From Bemisia tabaci (Eukaryota > Arthropoda > Insecta > Hemiptera > Aleyrodidae), in NCBI RefSeq assembly GCF_918797505.1, contig NC_092797.1, positions 21,961,372-22,025,371 on the forward strand: 64,000 nt of DNA, given 5' to 3'. A program made the translations under genes and the position numbers. The first letter of the stretch is position 1; each line of letters begins with the position of its first letter. Below the pieces are notes generated by a model. The model was not told where the DNA came from. It worked only from the letters and a program-made list of their open reading frames with translations, and made no database searches. Of this stretch, positions 14,101 to 22,966 are shown in pieces.

Positions 14101-17100
14101 GGCCGCTTTTTTTGTTTATTATAGGGGAACAAGTAATTGGATATCAGCAGATCCGCCTAAGCTTCTAGGTGAAGGCACTGAATTAACTTCTGCTACTAAA
14201 ACTCAAATCAATAAGGACACTGTACGCTTTACTTTTGAAGTCTTTGGTGAGTATAAAGAAGAATAGATGTCCTTCACATGTTGTTTAGCTTCCAGAGTTT
14301 AGCTTAGAATTTTATTATGTACAGCATTCTCTTTCTAGATGGACCTTCTTTTTATGAGGTTCCTCTTCTCATGAATTTTAACTGCCCATTCGATTTTGAA
14401 CATTTTGTAACCCTCTAAAAGAAAAGGGATCTACGCCTACCAATTACATTCAATTTTGAGTCATTGATACCAAAGCATAGAGGAGAGTTCTTTGAACATT
14501 TAAAAAAAGGACCCAAAATGTCAACTCAAATCTGAGTTGAAGTAGTTGCAAGTTTGCTGTTCAAAGAATGTAGTCTTGTAATATGCGTTAATATCTTTAG
14601 ATACTAATCTGCTATGTTCCGGGTCAAATATTGTAGAATTATAGTGTACACCTACCATGATCTCTCTTGTTTGTACTTTTTCACAGGTTGGAGCAAAGTT
14701 TTTTTTTCTATTCCTAAGTTTCTAAACTAAATTTTCCAATGCTACCATCAATTACCTACTCAATACCTCTTATACTCCTGATATACGTCAATTCTCAGAT
14801 ACCTGAAATAAATGTGATCATTGGTGCTGTGGAACAATAGGCGAGAATCCCATAAGTATTGTTTCATAGTTAAGGTAAAGGAGCGCTCAAAGACTTTCCA
14901 CCTCCATGCAAAAGATATACAGGGTGTACCAAAAGTCCGTCCCACCCCTGCTAACTTTTGAACGAATTGAGCTAGGGTAATGAAACTTTGGGAATGTTCC
15001 TATCTCAAAGGGGACCATCTTTTGGAGGGGTCAAAATTTTGGTCCCCCCTCAGGGGGGCGCGGGGGGCCCCCAACTTTTTTTTTTCAAATGGCAACCCCT
15101 ATCTTGTGATACCTCATTCAAAAGAGCATAAAAAACTAAGAATTTTGGCGCAAACCGCAGATCAATATCTTAATTTTTGACCGAGTTATGATAGGTCAAA
15201 GGTCAAATTTGACCCATTTTCAAAAAATCATAACTCCGGTTCAAATTATCGTAGAGAAAATAATAAAACGGGAAAATTTACCAAATTGTGTCCGCTTTTA
15301 AGTAAAAATTGCAGAAATCACTTCGCTGTAATTTTAAGGGGGGGCTCGGACCCCCAAATACGTCAATTCAAAGGTCATTCAATTTTCCCGCGAAAAAAAG
15401 CAATTTCCCCTAGATTTGCCTCCACATTATCTCAATAAGGTCAAAATTAGTCCAACATTACGTTGGCAAGTCCTCAAATTTCGGGAAAAGTTAAAAAAAA
15501 CGAAATTTAAGGTGATTAAATTTGACCGTTTAAATTTCGTTTTTTTTTAACTTTTCCCGAAATTTGAGGACTTGCCAACGTAATGTTGGACTAATTTTGA
15601 CCTTATTGAGATAATGTGGAGGCAAATCTAGGGGAAATTGCCTTTTTTCGCGGGAAAATTGAATGACCTTTGAATTGACGTATTTGGGGGTCCGAGCCCC
15701 CCCTTAAAATTACAGCGAAGTGATTTCTGCAATTTTTACTTAAAAGCGGATACAATTTGGTAAATTTTCCCGTTTCATTATTTTCTCTACGATAATTTGA
15801 ACCGGAGTTATGATTTTTTGAAAATAGGTCAAATTTGACCTTTGACCTATCATAACTCGGTCAAAAATTAAGATATTGATCTGCGGTTTGCGCCAAAATT
15901 CTTAGTTTTTTATGCTCTTTCGAATGAGGTATCACAAGATAGGGGTTGCCATTTGAAAAAAAAAAAGTTGGGGGCCCCCCGCGCCCCCCTTGAGGGGGGA
16001 CCAAAATTTTGACCCCCCCAAAAGATGGTCCCCTTTGAGATAGGAACATTCCCAAAGTTTCATTACCCTAGCTCAATTCGTTCAAAAGTTAGCAGGGGTG
16101 GGACGGACTTTTGGTACACCCTGTATGTATATGCAGACTTATAATTTTATTGCAACTCTCTCTTAAAGCTCTTGGCAACGAACTAGAAATATCAGCTGAT
16201 TTATTTTTTTCAGCTCCTGACCGTGCAAGTTTGATTCTCTCTCCTTCCAAGGGTTACCAAGTATCTGCATGGAGTTTCAAAACCGGTGGTCCAAAGCAAG
16301 CATTTGTGATCGATGGTAGGAGCGTTTATTTTATTTACTACCAACATGGAGACAAGTGGCAGTTTTGGATCGATGTTCAGGTATGTGCAGGAGAGACTCC
16401 TTCAAGAAGGCTAATTTGATTTCCTCCAACTTCCATATAATATATGATGATGGTAATATCATTCAATGTAACCATACAAGAAAAGCGACCCTCATTCACA
16501 AAGGAAAGCTTCTCTCAGATATTGCTCTGAGTGAACACCACTAAGCTGGATACACAATACCTTGCAGGCAATGGGTCATTGAACCTCGTGTTTTTTACAT
16601 GGTGATTTGTTGCGTATTTTTTGAGCCAAAATCCCGTACAAGCCCGCTTTTAATAAACCTAAAGACTCAAAGGAATTTCAAATGCACTGGAATGATGGCG
16701 TTATGATGAAATTTATGCACTACAGCGGTCGAATTGCTATCTCCTCTCAATTTCCACTGATGTTTGTTTGTTTAGAAAACATATTTCGATGTGAAAGTGT
16801 TGCTTGTTAACAACAGATAACGTGAATAAGATTTGATTCTTTGATTCTGAAGATTTAGTTACGATTTTCCTATTGTTTTCAAATACAAGGAGTAGTAAGA
16901 CATTTGACAGAAGTTGTAGAAACCCTTGCTCGCCTCTGATTGGAGCCAGATGACATCATTCAGTTCAGCGCGAAAACGGGGCATTTAAAATTTGTGGAAA
17001 AGTTGCGCTTTTTGAACTGGATATTTCTCGGCTTTGAGTTACTTTTTTGTGTTTTCAATGTTCTACACGCCATTTACTTTCAGATAAAAATAATTTCGAG

Positions 17101-17625
17101 TCAAAGTTCGTTCATGGTTCCGTGACTCATTTTGAGCAATGCATAGCACAATCTCCATCTTGGAATGTTGAAACAATAAACTAAAAACAAGATACTTGTG
17201 AGGGGATAGGCTTTCAAATAAGCTCAAAAACAGCTCTTTTGGATCATTTTTGGAACCGTTGGAATCACGCACAGTCACGCTTGTTTAACACGCATTGCCA
17301 AAATCTATGAGAAAATAAATGCTTTAGGCTCTGATGTATGTGATTGTTTTCCTGCACTTTTTTTCCTTATCATTTTAAAACCTAGGATACAAATCATGTT
17401 GCAAGTTTGAAATTGTTTGTTAATTGAATTTTTTGTAATTTTTTTATTCAGAACATTGATGCAAATCACTCGGAGCCATCCCTAGATATTGCTGTGAACG
17501 GACACTACCAAGATGGATCTCATAACCTCGCTGACAATTTTAAGCAATTCTTGGCACAATTTCCATCTTGGGCTGAAGTTACAGCCTGGCCTGCAAGTTA
17601 TAAAGCGTACAAATTTTCTTTTTAG
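2126..17625 (+). CDS. ERMP1: ER metallopeptidase 1 (ERMP1/Fxna), M28 family, 13 visible exons, N-terminus missing
   Basis: Exons: 2126-2367, 3017-3466, 4264-4395, 5226-5346, 5946-6251, 6940-7166, 7534-7714, 9288-9472, 11333-11488, 12151-12365, 14125-14246, 16214-16380, 17452-17625 (TAG). Phases agree at every junction except for one internal frameshift in the second visible exon. About 890 codons would result, close to the roughly 900-residue family size. Order: cytosolic arginine-rich N-terminus, one membrane segment (about 43-63), luminal M28 peptidase domain, about eight further membrane segments, luminal C-terminal domain. Metal and catalytic residues are visible: NCHFDSV (His), PGASDD (Asp), FNGAEE (Glu pair), NYDSCGAGGKE (Asp) and YHTKYDD (His). 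Family members are zinc aminopeptidase-like ER proteins; mammalian ERMP1 has been linked to ovarian follicle organisation. The exon before 2126 was not found. The frameshift leaves open a sequence error, a defective allele or a pseudogene. Confidence 0.9.
3017..3466 (+). CDS. ERMP1: ERMP1 exon encoding the M28 metal site, interrupted by a 5-bp tandem duplication
   Basis: The exon follows TTTCTCTCAG and ends at GTGAGT. Its first half reads FIAERAYADLFKLVKLGPRV and on to GTFNLGVM in one frame. Its second half reads VTKFNDLVNIAVKFGP, then NCHFDSVYMSPGASDD and FLFNGAEET, in another. At the join the DNA is ATGGTATGGT (3222-3231), a perfect tandem repeat of ATGGT. Dropping one copy gives GTFNLGVM directly followed by VTKFNDLV, as family members read without a gap, and restores both upstream and downstream splice phases. 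No intron fits between the halves, since there is no AG in the interval. As written, the frame stops at about 3249, before the catalytic residues. Confidence 0.85.
4770..5030 (+). mobile_element. 260-bp palindromic MITE family, copy A (ERMP1 intron)
   Basis: The ends are ATATCGACGGTGAAACTACC and its inverse, giving inverted arms of about 40 bp (through CCACGTATCTCG). Just inside the left arm lies the family core GCGACGTCGCAGACTTCCTG followed by TCATACTTTATTTTTT. The same layout (arm, CGTCGCAGACTTCCTGTCATAC core, a central GAAAATTCTG...AAATTTCAAG stretch, then ACACCGCAAACGAGATA before the closing arm) recurs at 20382, 31404, 33085 and, inverted, 36032. No open frame of note. TA lies at both outer edges if the arms are trimmed to TCGACGG. 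This copy has the best preserved arms. Confidence 0.7.
5638..5859. mobile_element. Probable small inverted-repeat element in ERMP1 intron
   Basis: The ends GTGGTCTATTCC and GGGATAGACTGCCAC are imperfect inverses. The interior is GC-richer than its surroundings (GAGGTGCTCTCCTGCAGCAC, GGAGCTCTCATAACTTGTTG) and contains nothing coding. The abrupt change in base composition against the flanking AT-rich intron supports an insertion. Only one copy is seen here, so the assignment is tentative. Confidence 0.4.
7764..8325. repeat. Three copies of a GAAAACACACCAA motif in ERMP1 intron
   Basis: GAGTTTGAAAACACACCAA lies near 7766 and GAGAACGAAAACACACCAAC near 8107 in the same direction. GTTGGTGTGTTTTCGAACTC near 8302 is the inverted copy. 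Each is followed or preceded by a run of T or A. The intervening DNA is not coding. The pattern would suit a degraded inverted-repeat element with one arm duplicated, but borders are not clear. Confidence 0.4.
10079..10440 (-). mobile_element. TCGCGAT-rich MITE-like element, copy 2
   Basis: This 362-bp block in an ERMP1 intron starts CCCAAGTAG and ends TGCTACTTGGG. It is the inverted counterpart of 1251-1613. Read on the minus strand it shares TAGCATTTTTCAACGG, then TTGTTGCGATTTTGTCG, AAACATCTGAGCGATTATCC and the same series of CGATATATGGCGATT words. The flanking dinucleotide is TA on both sides. The two copies differ by scattered substitutions, so the insertions are not very recent. Confidence 0.75.
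14920..16123. mobile_element. 1.2-kb foldback element (giant palindrome) in ERMP1 intron
   Basis: From CAGGGTGTACCAAAAGTCCG to its inverse at 16123 the sequence reads the same on both strands over roughly 590 bp per arm. It differs by a few substitutions and a short unpaired centre near 15510-15530. The arms carry G/C-rich blocks (CCCCTCAGGGGGGCGCGGGG type) within AT-rich DNA. TA flanks each end. Open frames of about 65 codons near each end are mirror images of each other and have no known motif, so they are by-products of the palindrome. The short CAGGGTGT ends match those of 23322-24748. The TA flanks suggest a Tc1/mariner-type enzyme mobilises it; this is inference. Confidence 0.85.
17085..17174 (+). 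pseudogene. Possible decayed copy of the last ERMP1 exon
   Basis: Within the final ERMP1 intron, 17123-17174 resembles 17532-17583 of the terminal exon. TTTTGAGCAAT matches TTTTAAGCAAT, and CACAATCTCCATCTTGG matches CACAATTTCCATCTTGG, with one base of length difference. A TTTCAG acceptor-like site precedes it. The frame is broken by a stop. The most economical reading is an old tandem duplication of the 3' exon whose first copy has decayed. A chance match of a 17-base stretch with one mismatch, lying 400 bp away, is less likely but possible. Confidence 0.4.
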
Positions 17626-17816
17626 AAGAGTATTCATTAAGACTGCAATTGGACTGAGATAGTTTATGATAAAAATCTGTGATCTTTTTTGAGGGTGTTA
17701 TTACTCTCATGACATTGAGTCATGAAAAAACTAGTTGTTCCTTTTTTTATTTTGATTTTTTTTATCATTTAGTTTTTTTTTCAGATAACGATTGTATAAG
17801 TGTTGTTGATAAGCAG

Positions 17817-18370
17817 AATGGATCACTAGACAAGGTACGAATTTCAGCATTCTGATTCATGTTTCCTGACCAAAATTTCACGTAGAACACGATACGCACA
17901 ACGAAAATTACCAAAATTAACTCCTTACGAAGATATTCAATGATTCTTGATGCGTGAATTGAAACCACCTGCTCATGAAAACTCAATGCTCTACGTAATT
18001 CACATCGCGCGCTAAACGTTATCATCAACGTCTTAGCGATATATAAATCTGGCAACCTTAGTCCTGACGCTTTGGCTCAGCTATAGCAAATTGCTTATAG
18101 TTTGAACAACACATGGTGGGAAATGAACATTGCTCGATTGAGAAGCTTGCTGAAACCGTTGTAGTGCACGATTTGACTCACGTAGAGCTTTGAGTTTCTT
18201 GTGAGCGGCCAGTTCAAATTCCTCGTAACTGATGTGAAATAAAAACGTTAATATCTTCGCTAAGAGTTGGTTTCAATAACTTTTGTTGCGCGAATCGTAT
18301 TCTACGTGAAATTTTGGTTCAGAAACATGTATTAGAATGCTAAAATTCGTACCCTGTCTAGTGGTCCATT
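17817..18370. mobile_element. 554-bp inverted-repeat element just 3' of ERMP1
   Basis: The left end AATGGATCACTAGACAAGG and the right end CCCTGTCTAGTGGTCCATT are inverses. The pairing continues inward for about 90 bp with some mismatches (TACGAATTTCAGCATTCT against AGAATGCTAAAATTCGTA, then AAATTTCACGTAGAA against TTCTACGTGAAATTT). The interior has no meaningful frame. A target duplication could not be defined. This is the layout of a non-autonomous DNA transposon. Confidence 0.65.
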
Positions 18371-20381
18371 GTTAATTTTTTTTATAACACCTTTGGAAAG
18401 GGATGTGAACTCATACAAATCCTCAAATTTTGTGGAAACCTTTCGAATCCCAATTCGTAACTTCGCCAGTTTTTGAGCATCCAAATTTATTTTTTCCTCA
18501 ATCATCATATCTTTAGAATTACGCATCTTACATATATTTCTTGCTAAGCTTACAAGATTCTCAAAATTTTGGGTCCAATATTATTTAGTTATGGTCCTCT
18601 TAAATTGTCGGAGGATGTTCAATGTCCTGTATTTCGCTGGTATTTTAACGTTGTTGTACCTTTCTTCTCAAATAAAGACTCCCAAGCCCACTTCCTTCTT
18701 GAAGGGTTACGTTTTTTAAGTGCTGGAATGTCCTCATAATTAAAACTCTTGATTTTTTTATTTGCTGTGATTCAAAACCCTCCGAGTCTGGTATCAAATC
18801 CCCCCCCCCCCCCCCCCCCCGTTTGCCGTTTTTGAGATATTGGATCTGTAATATATTTTTGGTGAAAATTAAATCACCTTCTCCGTTCATATGTAACATC
18901 GAGGTATTTGGAGGCTGTAAATCTATCTGTTTCCAGGTGGTCTAGTGTAATTGGGATTTAATTAATGAGTCTTTTTCTTGTGAGGATCATGACATTCGGT
19001 TTAGACTCAAAAGTTTTTCAAATATTTTCCTAGGAAATGAAAGTATTGATTTTGGTCAATGGGATGCTGCACAATTCTCAGGTTTCATTGGTTTTAAGAT
19101 AAATTTCATTGCCTTTGGGATGTTCTCTATGGATAGAATGTGCTAGTCATTGAATTGCACAAATATTTGATGGCCACCTCTGGAAGTGCACGTAGGATTT
19201 TTGTTGATATTTTCCTTACTTTGACTTTTCTCTTTGACACTTTAGCAAGATTAGTGAATCTCATTATATGAGGAGGTAAAAGACACTTTAATATTAGGAT
19301 TTGGTGGTTTCTCTGAAAAGGGAGGGGGGGGGGGAGGAGTTTGATACACTATCAGGGGTATATATGCGTTGCTCAAATTGAACTTGACTCAGGGGTCACT
19401 GAACCTTTCAGCAAGTTTTTGATACTCAGCAAAATGGTTACCTACTCCTCTATTTTTTTTCTGAGTTGAACAACTCTTGTTTTTTCTTTGAGAAAAGAGA
19501 TTCGGCGACATCATTCTAAACATCCTGGAAATTAGTTGTTACACCCAGGAATTTTCAAAGCAGTATCCAACAGTGAGACTGAGAACCTATAGTAGGGTAG
19601 ATGTTACTCGCCTTACCGGACCGCAAATAGCTGCCCACGCAGCCATGATGTACGCAAGATTGTCAACTTTAAATTTGCGTATGTTAGTTTACCCCACCCT
19701 CTCTACTTCCTGTATCATGTTTTATTGTCCAGTGATTTATCTTCCTTCATCAAAGGATATTTTTATTTGGATTGAAAGCTCTTTTCTTTATTCTGCTAGT
19801 TTTAAGTGAATGATTTTATACAATCATACATATGTCATCTACTTGTATTGTGGCACCACCAGGTACTTTAATTTATTAAGTTTTTCCAACTGGAATAATG
19901 TTTCTTTAGCTTTTAGACAGGGAAAAAGTGAAGGGAATTTAGTCTTTTGTGATTTTATAATGGGAAAATTTAAAGTGGAATGAAGGGTTTGAATGTACAT
20001 AGTTGTTAATTTTGTCAATTGCTTTTTTTTATTTTTAAACTTTTTCTAAAACAATCTTTCTGTGACTCAGTGTGAAAACAGTTTTTAGAAAAAAGACATA
20101 TACCCTTGTTGCTCATTTATATCCTAGTCTTTATTATTTAAAAGTTTATGGTTTTATAAACTTTGAAAATCCCCATCATGCGGTACAAGGTTGATCTGAT
20201 AATTAATATTAACATGTTAGCAGAATTAACAAGGCGGAGGGTATAGAAATTTGCCAAATGAATAATATCTTACATGCTAAAGAATATACCCAATGAGATG
20301 ATAGATGAGACGTCCACTCACACGAAAAATGTCGAGGGACAAAAGTGTTCAAGGTATCATGACCGAAAACAAAAAATGACC

Positions 20382-20643
20382 ATATCAACGGTTTAAGTCA
20401 GCAATCACATGATTCGGTTTGCAACGTCGCAGACTTTCTGTCGTACTTTATTCTTTAAACGGAAAACTATTCAACGGCAACTCTTTAAAACTGTCGCGAT
20501 TTTTCTTCTCTGTGCGAAGAAAATTCTGCAAAAACTTCAAGAAATAATGTCAATTTGTTCTCCTTCAAATAAAATAACGTAGAGACGGAGATTTTCAGAC
20601 ACCGCAAATGAGATATGTGATTGCAGACTTAAGCTGTTGATAT
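20382..20643 (+). mobile_element. 260-bp palindromic MITE family, copy B
   Basis: ATATCAACGG at the left and CTGTTGATAT at the right are near inverses. Inside lie GGTTTGCAACGTCGCAGACT, TTCTGTCGTACTTTATT, a GAAAATTCTGCAAAAACTTC block and ACACCGCAAATGAGATATG. These are the same order and spacing as copy A at 4770. The arms between the tip and GTTTGC are more diverged than in copy A. Confidence 0.65.
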
Positions 20644-22390
20644 GTTCTTTTAAATGTCATCATAATGGTGTAATTTATTTGATTATAGAAACTATCCCTT
20701 AAAGAACTTTCAAGGCTTTTCAACACTGCTGATGCAGTGGTAGCACCAAATTGGCAATGCATTCACTGTGGAAGCTAAGTAAATACATGGATAAAATTTC
20801 CGACAGCACGTCGAGAATAAAATAGCTTCATCAATTAAAACAAAGCAAAACTAGGTCAGGAATGTATAAAATTTAGACATTCCACTATATCCTAGAGGAC
20901 AATTTTCTACGTTTGGGTTGCCAACAAGCCGCAAGATGAGAATGACCCGAAAATAGAATAAATATGAAATCTTTCTAGAAACAGATACATAAAATTCCAG
21001 ATACTTCACCAAGAAAGTAAAGGGGCATTTTGTCAGTCTTTTTTTTTGGTCATGTCACTCTTACTGAACCCTCTACTTGGCTACTTGGATGTCTGTTGGC
21101 ATGGACATGCTTTTCTCAGGACATTTACGGTTATCGGACTCTTGTTTTTCTGGACGTTTTCATCTGTCACGCCTCAGAGTTGGGCGCGAATAATTCGGCA
21201 ACTAAAGAAATTGGTGCGGTAACACTGACTTAACGCTCAGTCCTAAAAATTCTATACTTGATAAGGTAGATCAATCATCAAATATACGTCCAATTGACGA
21301 TTGATCGAACATTGCTGATCCACCAAATAATTCTTTCCCAACTCTGTCACGTCTTTTTATCCATAAAAAGCCATCATGTGGCTCATTTCTCTTAGAAATA
21401 CTTACAGTGTTTAATAGAAGACTCTCTAGTTGCGATTTTCTTCTATTTTAGATTCTGAAATCTGGAATTTTGATTTTTAAAATCATATTCTGATGATGAG
21501 AACATGCAGAAAAAGCTCTGTAAGTTCAAAAATGATTTGAAACTGGGTTCCTCCCCATGCCTCAAAATCAAGTGACTCAGACGTGAAAGTGCTTACAAGT
21601 GGGCTGCACTACAGATTATACAAAAATATTGTTGGGTGAGTATGTAAGAGGGTTTCCTGTGTCATTAATCTTTCAGCCTCTGAATCTCGTGTCACTGCTG
21701 CAAATAATGCTATTAAGATGAAGGGTTCTGAGAAAACATGGAAAGAAATATTATGCTGGCTCATATGTTTTTTAGATTGGACTAACAGTCTCTGAGGAAT
21801 CTGATACTGGCCAAACAGAGTAGGCAGTAGCAGGGCGCTTGCACAGCTCAAGAAAAAAAAAGCACATTAGCATGCCCTTCGGTCACTTCTAAGAAGAAAA
21901 ATGTTGCTAGGTAGCAAAAACGCTGAAACTTATCGTCTCATTTTCTCCAAGTTGTATCTCGGATATTTTTCAGGAGTGTAATTGTGATGTAACAACTCAA
22001 CGGTTATGCTCTCTTTCTGTAGACATAAGATTTACTTTAAAGGTTGGGAAAAATTTAGAGGAATTTTAATGAAAGTGGTAACACTTTGTAGAATCCCTTT
22101 TGTCCTATCTTATTGCCTCACCTAGCATGCAACTGGATAATTATTAAATTATGGCATTTTGGTAAGTCAAGTTAAAAATGATAAGGCTTTAATTGAATTA
22201 TGGCAATTTTACAAAGGGTTAATTACCAAAATTACGATACACTACGATGACATAGCCACTAATGAATGATTTTTTGTTAAAACCTGAGTTCATTTTAACC
22301 ATTACAATCTCCATTACGTGTCAGGTCAAAAACTTGGTTAAAAAGTTCTAATGTAACATCACTTTTTTGCAGATTGTTCTACATCATTAC

Positions 22391-22686
22391 CATAGAGTAC
22401 ATGGAGTCGTAATGTAAGTGGGAGAGCTGGCGACACTTTTAAGCATTTTCCAGGTCCCGAATTCTGAGACTCCTGTGTGACGCCAGGTCACTTTTTCGAT
22501 ACACAGGGACCCAGCCATTCGATGTAAACAAAGAAGATAGGAATTACTACATATTCTACACCACCATTTTGGATCGAACATGTATCGAAAAAAAGACCCA
22601 AGCTCGGCGCACACCGGGCTCGGAACTTGTTGACCAGAACATGGCGCCAGCTCTCCCATTTACATTACGATTCCATGTGCTCTATG
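22391..22686. mobile_element. 296-bp inverted-repeat element near the COX4 3' end
   Basis: CATAGAGTACATGGAGTCGT at the left pairs with ACGATTCCATGTGCTCTATG at the right. The match continues through AATGTAAGTGGGAGAGCTGGCG and its inverse, about 42 bp per arm with a few mismatches. The interior is GC-richer than the surroundings (CACACCGGGCTCGG). An open frame on the minus strand (22387-22659) spans the element but has no domain. It is a MITE-like insertion in the 3' flank of COX4. Confidence 0.65.
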
Positions 22687-22966
22687 ATTATTACTGACAA
22701 GCATTGAAGGAATAATGGGAATAAATCATTACAATTGAATAGATTAATTCAGAAAACATTTTTAATATACAATGAAATAACACACTTGTAAGTAAACAAT
22801 AACCACAGAAAGAGCCAATTCGGTTTTGTAAGCTAGGATGAATTACAAATAGTTACTGTTTTAACAGTTTTAAAGAGCTCCCGTGCAAAGGATCACTTGA
22901 ATCTTCTTAGAGTAAATTTTCAGCAACTAAATGACTATTACACAGTTGAAAAAGGTTCAAAATAAT

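Larger units (their letters stand above)
17626..22966. other. Convergent intergenic region between ERMP1 and COX4
   Basis: No gene could be supported. It lies between the 3' ends of two convergent genes and so should hold both 3' UTRs. Three inverted-repeat elements are listed separately (17817-18370, 20382-20643, 22391-22686). The rest is AT-rich sequence with a 21-base C run at 18800-18820 and G runs near 19322. The 78-codon frame at 19573-19809 has no recognisable domain. Confidence 0.5.

Noticed and set aside
14980..16055. Two open frames of 64-66 codons with nearly the same peptide on opposite strands
   Set aside because: They are mirror images created by the palindromic arms of the foldback, with no start context, domain or codon bias.
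19573..19809. 78-codon frame between ERMP1 and COX4
   Set aside because: Isolated, no motif, and ordinary AT-rich sequence around it.
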